Below, piece by piece: positions 1 through 8,456 of a DNA stretch of 64,000 nt (its first letter is position 1; each line of letters begins with the position of its first letter). Below the pieces are notes generated by a model. That model was given only the letters and a program-made list of their open reading frames with translations, was not told where the DNA came from and ran no database searches. Source of the stretch: Herbaspirillum aquaticum (GTDB lineage Bacteria; Pseudomonadota; Gammaproteobacteria; Burkholderiales; Burkholderiaceae_D); NCBI RefSeq assembly GCF_002213425.1, contig NZ_NJGV01000011.1:62001-126000 (forward strand), read 5' to 3'. The translations under genes and the position numbers were made by a program.

Positions 1-1222
1 AGGTGGTCACGCCGCGCGCGCGCAACTCATTGGTCAGCGCCACCAGGAAAGGCCGCATGCGCTGCTGCTGCACCACGATGCTGCGCAGGCCGTCCACGCC
101 ATCGATCAACAGGCGCGTCACCCCACGGCGGGCGATGTTGTCCAGCATGCGCTTGGCCAGGTCGTCGCACAGCATCTCCAGCGGCAGCTGCCACATCATC
201 TGCAATGCGCCGCTGTCGATATGTTCATCGAGCTGCATGCCGGCCTTGCGGGCCTTGGCCAGCAGGCGCTCGGGCGATTCGTAGAAGCCCAGGATCAGGC
301 ATTGCTGGCCGTCCTTCAATCCCTGTTCGATGAAGTGCAGCCCCATGAGGGTCTTGCCCACGCCGGGACTGCCCAGCAGACAGGTCAGCGAACCGCTGAC
401 CACGCCCCCGCCGATGCACTTGTCCCACGACGCAATGCCCACGCTGACATAGCGATCCGAGGTCCCCGGCACCTTGCCGGCGCGGGTGGCGGTGGCTTCG
501 AAGCGGGGGAAGATTTCGACCCCGCTCTGGTTGATCTCGAAGACGTGCTTGCCCAGCAGGTGGTTGGCCCCGCGCAGCTTGAAGACCTTGATCTCGCGCA
601 CCAGCTGCATGCCGGACTCGAGCTGGCTCAGTTCGATGACGCCGTCGACCAGGGTGTTCTCGGACTCGGGCATGTTGCCTTCCACCGGCGAGAGCAGCAA
701 GGTGGTGCAATTCATGGTGAACACCAGTGCATTCAGGGAATGCATGAACTCCGACAGGTTCAGGTCCGACGGCCCGGAATCGCGCACCGAACGGAAACCG
801 TCGATGATCAGCATGGCCGGGCGATGGCGATTCAGTTCGGCGCTGATCAGGCGCAGCAGGCCGCGCAGTCCTTCGCTGGCCAGCGCGCCATAGCCGCTTA
901 ACAGCTGCATCTGGTCGCCGACCAGGTTTTCATCGAAGAAGTCAAAATTGCTCACATGATTGAGCATCTTGGCATGCGATTCGGCGATCAGCGTCAGGAG
1001 CATCACCTTGTTGCCGCTGCGCGCCACCGCAAACCCGACCTGCGAAGCCAGCGTGGTCTTGCCGCTGCCCGCCAGCCCCTGGATCAGGTAGAGGCTGCCG
1101 GCCGGCAGGCCACCGCCCAGGATCTCATCGAAACCGGCGATACCGGTACTGATCAACGAAATGCGACTGGGCCGCAGCGTCGACGGGGCGGCAGGTGGAT
1201 GGGACGGCAGGTGATCGCTCAT
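1..1222 (-). CDS. KaiC-like tandem RecA/ATPase domain protein (3' end cut by window)
   Basis: The minus-strand frame opens at an ATG at 1222 and runs off the left edge without a stop. The first RecA-like domain has a Walker A GLAGSGKTTLA near residue 50; a second copy, GSPGVGKTLMG, follows near residue 285, so this is a double-domain KaiC-type ATPase. Between them are hydrophobic beta strands such as RPAMLIIDGFRSV (Walker B type) and a second LLIDGVDGLRSIV. In bacteria without a circadian clock such proteins usually work with histidine kinases or response regulators in stress or lifestyle control. No partner is visible here because the downstream side is outside the window. It reads away from the dehydrogenase operon, from its own likely promoter at about 1275-1300. 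The family assignment is firm and the role is unknown. Confidence 0.85.
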   Translation of the reverse strand, partial: MSDHLPSHPPAAPSTLRPSRISLISTGIAGFDEILGGGLPAGSLYLIQGLAGSGKTTLASQVGFAVARSGNKVMLLTLIAESHAKMLNHVSNFDFFDENLVGDQMQLLSGYGALASEGLRGLLRLISAELNRHRPAMLIIDGFRSVRDSGPSDLNLSEFMHSLNALVFTMNCTTLLLSPVEGNMPESENTLVDGVIELSQLESGMQLVREIKVFKLRGANHLLGKHVFEINQSGVEIFPRFEATATRAGKVPGTSDRYVSVGIASWDKCIGGGVVSGSLTCLLGSPGVGKTLMGLHFIEQGLKDGQQCLILGFYESPERLLAKARKAGMQLDEHIDSGALQMMWQLPLEMLCDDLAKRMLDNIARRGVTRLLIDGVDGLRSIVVQQQRMRPFLVALTNELRARGVTT

Positions 1223-1274
1223 GTGGATGAAGGCCAGGTGTTTTTATTGTGCAAAGGATTAGTGATTTTTCGAC

Positions 1275-1313
1275 ATTATACGATTGCCCACGGTATGACT
1301 AAGGTTGTCATAC
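1275..1313 (-). promoter_or_regulatory. Putative kaiC promoter with overlapping inverted repeat
   Basis: On the minus strand a perfect TATAAT lies at 1280-1275, about 50 nt before the KaiC start. Upstream of it, 1293-1313 is a perfect inverted repeat GTATGAC-N7-GTCATAC that covers the expected -35 region. No good -35 hexamer is present, which would suit an activator or repressor site. This is inference from sequence only. Confidence 0.4.
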
Positions 1314-1507
1314 AGCGTAAAAGTTGCACCCTGGGGAGGTAAATACCGGCGCCGCGCGCAGCCTTGCGAGGCGGCACACCGCTGCACCAGCGAGCGCACT
1401 TCGGAATGATGGGGCAGATGCCTTGCTGCAACACCCTTCCTGCACCTCAAGGCAAACCCTGTTAACATGCGCACCGTTCATGCTGCAGCATCACGTCAGC
1501 GAACGGT

Positions 1508-1588
1508 CAGCAAACAGTGAGCAATACAGTCGCAACGAAGCACCAATACAGTACCGATACAGAAGCAATACCACCAGCAATACAGCTT
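1508..1588 (+). repeat. Degenerate 11-bp tandem array, CAATACAG-type units
   Basis: About seven imperfect units (CAAACAGTGAG, CAATACAGTCG, CAACGAAGCAC, CAATACAGTAC, CGATACAGAAG, CAATACCACCAG, CAATACAGCTT) follow each other with an 11-bp period, one unit being 12 bp. The period is one helical turn, so the units would face the same side of DNA. It lies 90 to 170 bp before the likely start of the sugar dehydrogenase small subunit. The period is not a multiple of three, so it is probably not coding, which argues against the more upstream start of that gene. Confidence 0.55.
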
Positions 1589-1675
1589 AAAGACAGCTGC
1601 ACGCATTCTCCACCACAATACGCATCGTCTTGGCCATCGAGGCCGCGGTCTTCGGCCCCTCCTCGCACCAGGCAC

Positions 1676-2221
1676 ATGCCAACGACGCCAATGAACCGAT
1701 TTCCCCGCCAAGTCACCATGTCCCGGCGCAGCCTGCTGCTGACCGGGGTGAGCCTCTTGGGCAGCTACGTCGCCTTGTCCAGCCTGCCCTCCTGGGCCAT
1801 CCCGCAAGCTGACAGCCCGCAACTGGCGCCCTTCATGCGCCTGTCCGCGCTGCTGGTCAACCACCGCCTGAATCCCGCCGTGGGCGCGCGCATGCTCGAA
1901 GTGGCCGCGCGCGAACATGCCGACCTGGACACCCTGATGCGCCAGCTGCTGGCCATCGCCGAACAGAAGCAGGCCCGCCGTGTGGAAGACTTCTTCGCCG
2001 ACATCCCCGCCGGCGCGCAGCAGACGCTGGCCTACTGGATCATCTTCGCCTGGTATACCGGCTGCTCCTCGCCCAAGCGCAATGCCACCGTCTTCACCTA
2101 TGAAGAGGCGCTGACCTACCAGACCACGCTGGACGTGGTCGCCATTCCCTCCTACGGCATCAGCGGCCCCAACCTCTGGCGCCAGGCCACCGTGCCGCTG
2201 GCCGACATGCCGCGCTTCTGA
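1676..2221 (+). CDS. FAD sugar dehydrogenase complex, small (gamma) subunit with Tat signal
   Basis: This is the small subunit of a membrane-bound FAD sugar dehydrogenase (family of gluconate 2-dehydrogenase subunit 3, FAD-glucose or sorbitol dehydrogenase gamma). The N-terminus carries a Tat-like motif SRRSLLLTG followed by a hydrophobic stretch ending at SWAIPQA. In this family the small subunit carries the export signal and takes the folded catalytic subunit with it. The mature part is a helical domain with conserved-looking FAWYTGC and YQTTLDVVAIPSYGISGPN segments. The start is uncertain: ATG codons at 1676, 1691 and 1718 all keep the signal, and an upstream frame to 1517 would translate the 11-bp array. 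From 1691 it is 176 residues, close to the roughly 168 of known gamma subunits. It lies 23 bp before the flavoprotein gene. Confidence 0.8.
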   Translation: MPTTPMNRFPRQVTMSRRSLLLTGVSLLGSYVALSSLPSWAIPQADSPQLAPFMRLSALLVNHRLNPAVGARMLEVAAREHADLDTLMRQLLAIAEQKQARRVEDFFADIPAGAQQTLAYWIIFAWYTGCSSPKRNATVFTYEEALTYQTTLDVVAIPSYGISGPNLWRQATVPLADMPRF

Positions 2222-2244
2222 TCAACCTGGGACAATTTCATCGT

Positions 2245-3876
2245 ATGAACAGCAACGACAAAGCCGACGTCGTCATCGTCGGCACCGGCGTGGTGGGCGT
2301 CCTGATCGCCGAACAACTGCTGGATGCAGGCATCCCCGTGCTCATGCTGGAGGCCGGCCCGCGCGTGGCACGTGCCGAGGTGGTGGAGAACTTCCGCAAC
2401 CTGCCGCTGGCGCTCAAGGGCGATCCTTCCTCCTGCTATCCGCCGCGTCCGTGGGCACCGCATCCCATGCCCTCCAGCGAGAATCCGGACGACCACTACC
2501 TGGAACTCTCCGGTCCCGACAAATACGCCCAGACCTTCATCCGCTACGCCGGCGGCTCCACCTGGCACTGGGCCGGCACCTGCTGGCGCCTCACGCCGGA
2601 AGACATGCAGCTGCACACGCTCTACGGCGTGGGCCGCGACTGGGCCTTCGGCTACGACGTGCTGGAACCGTATTACACCCGCGTCGAACACAAGCTGGGC
2701 ATCTGCGGTCCGTCCGACCCGGCCCTGCAATGGCCGCCGCAACGCTCGGCGCCCTACCCCATGCCGGCCCTGCCCTTCAGCCCGGGCGAGCAGCGTTTCA
2801 CCGACGTGGTCAGGGAACTGGGTTACCACAACATCCCCACGGCCCAGGCGCGCAACAGCGGCATGCCCTACGATGAGCGCCCGGCCTGCTGCGCCAACAA
2901 CAACTGCGTGCCGGTCTGTCCGGTCGGTGCCAAGTACGATGCCGCCACTGCGCTGGCGCGCCTCGAATCCAAGGGCGCGACCATCCTCACCGATGCCGTG
3001 GTGTACCGGGTCGAGACCGATGAGGCCAACCGCGTGAACGCGGTCAGCTATTTCGATGCCAACAAGGTCAGCCATCGCGTCACCGGCAAGATCTTCGTAC
3101 TGGCCTGCAACGGTATCGAAACCCCCAAGCTGCTGCTGATGTCGGCCAACAGCCGCAACCCGCACGGGCTGGCCAACAGCTCCGACCAGGTCGGCCGCAA
3201 CATGATGGACCATCCGCAACTGACCATGACCCTCACGCTGTCCGAACCCTACTGGTCCGGTGTCGGCCCGGTGGTCAACAGCGGCATCATGGAAACCTCG
3301 CAGGGCAGCTTCCGTTCCGAACATGCGGGCGCCTACTTCCGCTACAACAATTTCGCGCGCAATCGTTTCGTGACCTTCGCGGCCTTGAAGAAGGGCCTGG
3401 TCGGCCAGGCGCTGGACGAAGAAATCCGCCGCATGACCGCCTGCACCGCCGACGTCGTGCTGGCCCATGAAGTGCTGCCCGATCCGGAAAATCGGCTCAC
3501 GCTGTCGGCCAAGAAGGACTGGCTGGGCCTGCCCCGTCCATCCATTCATTACGACGTGGGCGACTACACGCGCAAGTCGGCCGAGCAGTATTCGCTGCCG
3601 ATCGGCCGCAAGATCGCGGCAGCGATGGGGGCGACCGACGTCAAGGTCAGTCCCGCCTTTGCGCAGAGCAAACACATCATGGGTGGCACCATCATGGGCA
3701 TGGATGCGGCCAATTCGGTGGTCGATCCCGACTGCCGCGCGCACGATCACGACAACCTGTTCCTGCCCGGCGGCGGGGCCATGCCCAGCACCGCCTGCGG
3801 CAACAGCACCCTGAGCATGGCGGCACTGGGCCTGAAGGCGGCCGATGCCATCGTGCGTCAACTGCAGAAAGCCTGA
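2245..3876 (+). CDS. FAD sugar dehydrogenase, catalytic (alpha) subunit, GMC oxidoreductase
   Basis: This is the 543-residue catalytic flavoprotein of the complex. The N-terminal Rossmann motif VVIVGTGVVGVLIAEQLL binds FAD. Near residue 213 a Cys-rich stretch, CCANNNCVPVCPVGA, matches the motif that holds a 3Fe-4S cluster in FAD-dependent glucose and fructose dehydrogenases and passes electrons to the cytochrome subunit. The C-terminal GMC domain has HIMGGTIMG, with the likely catalytic His, and STACGNSTLSMAALGLKAAD. There is no signal peptide of its own, in line with hitch-hiking on the Tat-bearing small subunit. The length matches family members of about 540 residues. The sugar cannot be read from sequence; glucose, gluconate, fructose or sorbitol are all possible. 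The next gene begins 8 bp downstream. Confidence 0.9.
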   Translation: MNSNDKADVVIVGTGVVGVLIAEQLLDAGIPVLMLEAGPRVARAEVVENFRNLPLALKGDPSSCYPPRPWAPHPMPSSENPDDHYLELSGPDKYAQTFIRYAGGSTWHWAGTCWRLTPEDMQLHTLYGVGRDWAFGYDVLEPYYTRVEHKLGICGPSDPALQWPPQRSAPYPMPALPFSPGEQRFTDVVRELGYHNIPTAQARNSGMPYDERPACCANNNCVPVCPVGAKYDAATALARLESKGATILTDAVVYRVETDEANRVNAVSYFDANKVSHRVTGKIFVLACNGIETPKLLLMSANSRNPHGLANSSDQVGRNMMDHPQLTMTLTLSEPYWSGVGPVVNSGIMETSQGSFRSEHAGAYFRYNNFARNRFVTFAALKKGLVGQALDEEIRRMTACTADVVLAHEVLPDPENRLTLSAKKDWLGLPRPSIHYDVGDYTRKSAEQYSLPIGRKIAAAMGATDVKVSPAFAQSKHIMGGTIMGMDAANSVVDPDCRAHDHDNLFLPGGGAMPSTACGNSTLSMAALGLKAADAIVRQLQKA

Positions 3877-3884
3877 GGACGAGC

Positions 3885-5378
3885 ATGCGACCACTGAACC
3901 TCCTCGTCCTCGCCGCTGCCCTGCTGGCCACGTCTGCGCTGGCGCAGACACCCGAGCCGGCGAGCGCGCCACCTGATGTGCCCGCCGCAGCACCGGCCCC
4001 GACCGTCTCGCCCGAAGCGGCACTGATCGAGCGCGGCCGCTACCTGGCGGTGGCCTCCGACTGCATCGCCTGCCACACCGCGCCGCGCGGCAAACCCATG
4101 GCCGGTGGCCTGGCCATCGCCTCGCCGGTCGGTGAGATCATCGCGACCAACATCACGCCCTCCAAGTCGCACGGCATCGGCAACTACAGCGAAGCGCAAT
4201 TCGCCGCCGCCCTGCGGCGCGGCGTGCGCGCCGATGGCGCCAACCTGTATCCGGCCATGCCGTACACCGCGTATGCCGCATTGAACGATGCAGACGTGCA
4301 TGCGCTGTATGCGTATTTCATGAAGGGCGTGGCAGCGGTCGATACCCCGACGCGCGAGACCGCGCTGCCCTTCCCGATGAATATCCGGGCGTCGATGAAG
4401 GTGTGGAATGCGCTGTTCCTGAAGGACCAGCCGCTGGCCCCGGCCCCGCAGCGTTCTGCGCAATGGCTGCGCGGACGCTACCTGGCCGAAGGCCCGGCGC
4501 ATTGCAGCAGCTGCCACACACCACGCGGCTTCCTGATGCAGGAGAAAACCAATCTCGCGCTCTCCGGTGCCCAGGTCGGTCCCTGGTATGCGCCCAACAT
4601 CACGCCGCATCCCACGGCCGGCATCGGCACCTGGAGCCAGGATGAGCTGGTCGCCTATCTCAAGAGCGGACGCGTGGAAGGCCGCGCCCAGGCCGCCGGC
4701 AGCATGGCCGAGGCGATCACGCACAGCTTCTCCAAACTGACCGACGAGGACCTGCGCGCCATCGCCGTCTACCTCAAGGAGACCCCGGCCATCGGCCCGG
4801 ATTCGTCGACGCCGCCCACGCTGGGCACGCGCTTCGAACAGGGCAAGGCCGGCAATGCGCTGGCGCAGTTCCGTGGCCGCACACTGGGCGCCGACAGTCC
4901 CGAGGAGATCCGCGGTGCGCGCCTGTTCTCGGCCAGCTGCGCTTCCTGCCACGGCTACAACGGACAAGGTACGCGCGATGGCTACTATCCTTCGCTGTTC
5001 CACAACTCGGCCACGGCGGGCGTGAATGCCAACAACCTGATCGCCACCATCCTCTATGGTGTGGAACGCGAGACGGCTGAAGGCGGCCATGTCTTCATGC
5101 CACCCTTTGGCGATCAGCACAATGCGCTCAACAAGCTCTCCAATGAGGACGTGGCAGCGCTGTCGAACTATCTGCTGAAGTATTACGGCAACCCCGACCT
5201 CAAGGTAAAACCGGAGGACGTGGCCGTGATCCGCGCGGGCGGCCCGCGTTCGCCGCTGCTGCTGGTGGCGCGCATCGGCATGGGCGTGGGCGCGGTGGTG
5301 GTGGCACTGCTGCTGTTGCTGGGAGCACTGATGCTGCTGCGACGCAAGCGCATCGATCCCGAGAACGACTGGAAATAA
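3885..5378 (+). CDS. Sugar dehydrogenase triheme cytochrome c (beta) subunit
   Basis: This 497-residue secreted cytochrome is the electron-transfer and membrane-anchoring subunit. It starts with a Sec signal peptide (LLVLAAALLATSALAQ) and a Pro/Ala linker. Three CXXCH heme c sites are visible: CIACH near residue 60, CSSCH near 207 and CASCH near 353, each followed by Met-bearing segments that can give the sixth ligand. A C-terminal transmembrane helix (VGAVVVALLLLLGALMLL) before RRKRIDPENDWK anchors it, so electrons from the flavoprotein would go to quinone in the periplasm. It is the last gene of the operon, followed by a strong terminator at 5393. It belongs to the gluconate/alcohol dehydrogenase cytochrome subunit family. 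Confidence 0.9.
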   Translation: MRPLNLLVLAAALLATSALAQTPEPASAPPDVPAAAPAPTVSPEAALIERGRYLAVASDCIACHTAPRGKPMAGGLAIASPVGEIIATNITPSKSHGIGNYSEAQFAAALRRGVRADGANLYPAMPYTAYAALNDADVHALYAYFMKGVAAVDTPTRETALPFPMNIRASMKVWNALFLKDQPLAPAPQRSAQWLRGRYLAEGPAHCSSCHTPRGFLMQEKTNLALSGAQVGPWYAPNITPHPTAGIGTWSQDELVAYLKSGRVEGRAQAAGSMAEAITHSFSKLTDEDLRAIAVYLKETPAIGPDSSTPPTLGTRFEQGKAGNALAQFRGRTLGADSPEEIRGARLFSASCASCHGYNGQGTRDGYYPSLFHNSATAGVNANNLIATILYGVERETAEGGHVFMPPFGDQHNALNKLSNEDVAALSNYLLKYYGNPDLKVKPEDVAVIRAGGPRSPLLLVARIGMGVGAVVVALLLLLGALMLLRRKRIDPENDWK

Positions 5379-5392
5379 TTTACGTGCCATAC

Positions 5393-5433
5393 AAAAAAGC
5401 GCTGTTCCCCTCAGAAGGAACAGCGCTTTTTTT
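5393..5433. terminator. Bidirectional rho-independent terminator
   Basis: A perfect 11-bp stem (AGCGCTGTTCC at 5398-5408 with GGAACAGCGCT at 5417-5427) and an 8-nt loop are flanked by an A-run on the left and a T-run on the right. It lies between the convergent dehydrogenase operon and the MHS transporter gene, so it can serve both. Confidence 0.9.
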
Positions 5434-5458
5434 ACGTCTTTTCTACAGCCAGACCGGA

Positions 5459-6856
5459 TCAGGACTTGGCGTAACGCCCTTCCAGATCAGCCTGCGCACG
5501 CAGACGCTCGTACTCGTTGCGCGGCATCGGCTGGGCATCACGCTCGCCCAATTTTTCCAGCGGGATGCGATAGGTCTCGCGGGCGGACAGCGCTGCCAGT
5601 GCCGACACGATGGTGATGCCGAAGGCGATGCCGCCCACGGTCAGCCAGATGTTGCTGGAGCCCGGGGGCGCCACGGCGGTAAACAGGGCCGGCAGCATCG
5701 CCGTGATGGCCGTGCCCACGTTCTGCGCAATGGCCATGGCCGAGACGCGCGAACGGGCCGGGAACAGTTCCGGATAGAAGCTGGGGAAGACCGCGTTGTA
5801 GCCCTGGTAGACCACGCCCCACATCAGGATCGACATCACGAAGGCAAGCTGCACGTTGCGGATGCTGATCGCATACAGGTAGGCGAAGGCGAACAGGCCC
5901 GCCAGCAAGGAACCCACGATGATGGGCGGACGGCGGCCAATGCGGTCCGACAGCTTGCCCACATAGGGAATGACCAGCACTGCCACGATATTGCCCACCA
6001 CCGGGATCCACAGGTAGACGTCCTTGGCGAAGCCGATGCCATAGGCCGGCTGCACCGCATAGGCTGCGCCGAAGATGGTGGCCACCACCGGGATCACGTT
6101 CATGAGCGCCATGCAGACCACGCGCAGCATGTTGGGCGAACTGTCGCGGAAGGCTTCCACCACCGGCGAGCGGCGCTTGAGTTCATTCTTGTCGGTGGCC
6201 TTGAACAGCGGCGTCTCATCCACGGTGCGGCGAATGATCCAGCCGGCGATGATGACCAGGAAGCTCAGCAGGAAGGGAATGCGCCAGCCCCATACGTTGA
6301 ACTGTTCGGCCGGCATGTAATGCGCCAGCGGCAGGAACACGGCGGCCGCCAGGATCTGTCCGGCCTGCACCCCTTGCAGGGTGAAGCTGGAGTAGTAGCC
6401 GCGCCGCCCGAAGGGAGAGTGCTCCAGGATCATGGAACTGGCCCCGGAGATTTCACCGGCCACGGCAAAGCCCTGGGCCAGGCGCATGAGCACCAGCAGC
6501 GCGGGGGCCCACAGGCCGACCTGGTCATAGGTCGGCAACAGCCCGACCCCGATGGTGGAAAAGCCCATCAGGAACATGCACCACAGCAGCACCTTCTTGC
6601 GGCCGTGGGTGTCGCCCAGGTGACCCAGCACGAAGGCGCCGATGGGACGTGCCACATAGCCCACGCCATAGGTGGCCAGCGAGGCGATGATGGCGGTGGT
6701 CGGATCGCCCTTGGGGAAGAACAGCTGCGGGAAGATCAGCGAAGCGGCCGTGGCATAGATGAAGAAGTCATAGTATTCGAGCGCCGAGCCGATCCAGCCG
6801 CTGGCGGCGGCCTTCTTGCTCTGCTGCGAGTGATCGCTGGAATGAGAGGATTGCAT
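5459..6856 (-). CDS. MHS-family MFS transporter, probably shikimate/aromatic acid uptake
   Basis: This is a 465-residue, 12-helix major facilitator of the metabolite:H+ symporter branch (ShiA, KgtP, ProP type). The hallmark GWIGSALEYYDFFIYATAASL opens the first helix. The loop 2-3 signature GHLGDTHGRKKVLL and the R-Q-G/F-E region RLAQGFAVAGEISGASSMI follow, and the second half repeats the signature as GKLSDRIGRRPPIIVG. It is the 3'-most gene of a minus-strand group with a porin, a dehydroshikimate dehydratase-like enzyme and shikimate dehydrogenase. Shikimate, quinate or a related acid is therefore the likely substrate; this is inferred from context. A 13-bp hairpin separates it from the porin gene, so its level may differ from that of upstream genes. 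Confidence 0.8.
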   Translation of the reverse strand: MQSSHSSDHSQQSKKAAASGWIGSALEYYDFFIYATAASLIFPQLFFPKGDPTTAIIASLATYGVGYVARPIGAFVLGHLGDTHGRKKVLLWCMFLMGFSTIGVGLLPTYDQVGLWAPALLVLMRLAQGFAVAGEISGASSMILEHSPFGRRGYYSSFTLQGVQAGQILAAAVFLPLAHYMPAEQFNVWGWRIPFLLSFLVIIAGWIIRRTVDETPLFKATDKNELKRRSPVVEAFRDSSPNMLRVVCMALMNVIPVVATIFGAAYAVQPAYGIGFAKDVYLWIPVVGNIVAVLVIPYVGKLSDRIGRRPPIIVGSLLAGLFAFAYLYAISIRNVQLAFVMSILMWGVVYQGYNAVFPSFYPELFPARSRVSAMAIAQNVGTAITAMLPALFTAVAPPGSSNIWLTVGGIAFGITIVSALAALSARETYRIPLEKLGERDAQPMPRNEYERLRAQADLEGRYAKS

Positions 6857-6877
6857 GGTGTCTCCGTGGTGTTGCCG

Positions 6878-6912
6878 GGCGGGCCGTCATGCTGATGCGA
6901 TGACGGCCCGCC
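6878..6912 (-). promoter_or_regulatory. Intercistronic hairpin between porin and MHS transporter genes
   Basis: A perfect 13-bp stem (6878-6890 pairing with 6900-6912, GGCGGGCCGTCAT arm) with a 9-nt loop follows the porin stop. There is no T-run in the minus direction, so it looks like an mRNA-stabilising or attenuating structure rather than a full terminator. The transporter start is 21 bp further on. Confidence 0.6.
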
Positions 6913-6943
6913 GAAATTAAGAAATGGCTGGCTCGGGGCGAAC

Positions 6944-8104
6944 TCAGAAGCGATGCAGGATGCCCATCTGCAGCCCGATCAGGCTCTTGCCATTGACGTC
7001 AGCCCCGGCCAGGTTGCTGCCCGGTCCGGCCGAACCGCTGAAGCGCCAGCCGGCATTGGCCTGGTTCTTCATGGTGTTGGCGAAGCCATAGAGCGTGGTC
7101 CGCTTGGAGAGGTCGTAGTAGGCGCCCACGTTGCCGCCCTGTGCACCACCGTCCTTGTGGGAGGTGTCGACCATCACGCCATACAGCGCGCCGATGCGCA
7201 GCTGCGGGGTCAGGCGATAGTCCGCCGAGACCTGGTAGACGTTGTAGAAGCGCTGGATATTCGCATCGTTACCGGCGAAGAAATTGTTGGGATTGCTGAC
7301 ATTGTTGAGGATGGTCGCGGCATTGTTGCCATTGGCGTTGGCGGTGGTGTTGTTGCTCCGTACGTAGGCCAGGTAGATCTTGCCCGGGCCGTAGTCGTAG
7401 TCGGCATACACGTTATGGTATTGCACCGTATTGCTGTAAAGGCCGCCGGCATTGGGTTTTGCCACCAGGCCGGCATAGCCTGCGCGATACGGGCCGTTAG
7501 TGTAATCCAGACCGAACTGATAGACACCACGACGGCCCAGTCCCTCGCCTGCGGTCTCCGGCATGGCGTAGTGGATATCGAACTGGAAACCGGCCCAGCG
7601 CGGCGACTTCCACGACAGGTCATTGTCGAAACGCGACGGTACGCCGAAGGTATTGATGATGGAGCCGTAGGTGGTGCGCTCGGTGTAGTCGATGGCGCCG
7701 CCGATGAAGAAGGGCACGCTGTTCTGGCGGCCCACGCGGAATTCACCTGCGGCCGGGGTCTTGATGCCGACCCAGGACTGGCGGTCGAACAGGCGCGTGC
7801 TGTCGGCCAGGCCGCCGGTGTCGCCGGCGAATCCGTTTTCCAGCGTGAATGTGGCCGCATAGCCGCCGCCCAGATCCTCATAGCCTTTGAGGCCGATACG
7901 GCTGCGCAGGATGGCGCCATCATTGAGCGCCCACAGGCTCTTGCCGCTGCTGCTGTGCATGTAGCCCAGGTACTGGTCGACGGTGCCATAGAGGGTGACG
8001 TTGCCGGTGCTCTGCGCCAGGGCCGTGCCGGAGGCGGCCAGCAGCAGGCCCATGGCGACGGGCGTGCGCAGTGCGCTTGATGGGCGGGTGGATCGTGTTG
8101 TCAT
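6944..8104 (-). CDS. Gram-negative trimeric porin (Burkholderiales type)
   Basis: This outer-membrane general porin of 386 residues starts at the ATG at 8104, where a signal peptide (ALRTPVAMGLLLAASGTALAQ) precedes the first strand NVTLYGTVDQYLGYM. Family hallmarks are GSRIGLKGYEDLGGGYAATF-like strands, the loop FDRQSWVGIKTPAAGEFRVG and a C-terminal strand ending in LQMGILHRF, whose last Phe is the BAM recognition residue. The sequence also reads open upstream to 8236, but that part is CA-rich leader encoding low-complexity His/Thr runs and is probably untranslated. It lies between the dehydroshikimate dehydratase-like gene and the MHS transporter, so it may let the same aromatic acid substrates through the outer membrane; that role is inferred. 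Confidence 0.88.
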   Translation of the reverse strand: MTTRSTRPSSALRTPVAMGLLLAASGTALAQSTGNVTLYGTVDQYLGYMHSSSGKSLWALNDGAILRSRIGLKGYEDLGGGYAATFTLENGFAGDTGGLADSTRLFDRQSWVGIKTPAAGEFRVGRQNSVPFFIGGAIDYTERTTYGSIINTFGVPSRFDNDLSWKSPRWAGFQFDIHYAMPETAGEGLGRRGVYQFGLDYTNGPYRAGYAGLVAKPNAGGLYSNTVQYHNVYADYDYGPGKIYLAYVRSNNTTANANGNNAATILNNVSNPNNFFAGNDANIQRFYNVYQVSADYRLTPQLRIGALYGVMVDTSHKDGGAQGGNVGAYYDLSKRTTLYGFANTMKNQANAGWRFSGSAGPGSNLAGADVNGKSLIGLQMGILHRF

Positions 8105-8456
8105 GTCTCGGATCTCTGTTGTGTTTGTGGTTGTGGTGATGGTGGTGGAGCGTGACTCCCGGCACACGCAATGCGTCCCCTGCCGGCGCGCTGCGCGGCA
8201 TGTTCCGAACGGGAGGAAACGGGTGGCCCGCGGCACCCTGGCGTGTGCAGGGAAGGGGCTGGGGGATCAGGATGAAGGGCGCTGCGGTGTCATGGGGTCT
8301 CCTCTGTTGTCGTCATGCGGCCCGTTCCCTGAAAGGGCGGTGACGCATCGTCAAACCCGCTCGCTATGGTTTTGTTGTGGCGAGCTGTTGGTGCTGCTGA
8401 TTGCCAATTGCTGATTTTCAGATTGTTGACTGCAGGTTAAAGGTCGCGCTGCGCGT
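8105..8456 (-). other. Gap before the porin gene with a short leader ORF
   Basis: The 352-bp gap holds no full-length gene. On the minus strand an AGAGGAGA Shine-Dalgarno precedes an ATG at 8293 that opens an 8-codon frame (MTPQRPSS, stop at 8267), a possible leader peptide. The last 60 bp before the porin are a CA-rich, likely unstructured leader. I found no clear terminator after the upstream enzyme gene. Confidence 0.4.

Larger units (their letters stand above)
1223..1675. other. Intergenic region between kaiC-like gene and sugar dehydrogenase operon
   Basis: This 453-bp divergent spacer holds the KaiC promoter candidate at 1275-1313 and the degenerate 11-bp array at 1508-1588. Short open frames crossing it have no family resemblance and no convincing ribosome-binding site, so I see no gene. 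Confidence 0.5.

Noticed and set aside
1259-1474. Minus-strand 71-codon frame between kaiC and the dehydrogenase operon
   Set aside because: It has no ribosome site or family likeness, crosses the probable kaiC promoter, and its Arg/Cys-rich composition is that of chance frames in GC-rich DNA.
1508-1588. 11-bp array as a plasmid-type iteron origin
   Set aside because: There is no Rep gene, no AT-rich unwinding region and no DnaA boxes beside it, and the surroundings are chromosomal.
2152-4023. Long antisense frame (over 600 codons) opposite the GMC flavoprotein
   Set aside because: It is the complement of a confidently identified gene; its Gly/Ala/Arg/His-rich translation has no domain. Long antisense frames are expected at this GC content.
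5393-5433. Inverted repeat as a possible attachment site or mobile-element end
   Set aside because: It has the loop size and A/T flanks of a bidirectional terminator between convergent genes, and no integrase or transposase is near.
8101-8236. N-terminal extension of the porin with Thr/His runs
   Set aside because: The signal peptide starts at the ATG at 8104, so the upstream CA-rich part is most likely an untranslated leader. It is not a His-rich metal-binding domain.
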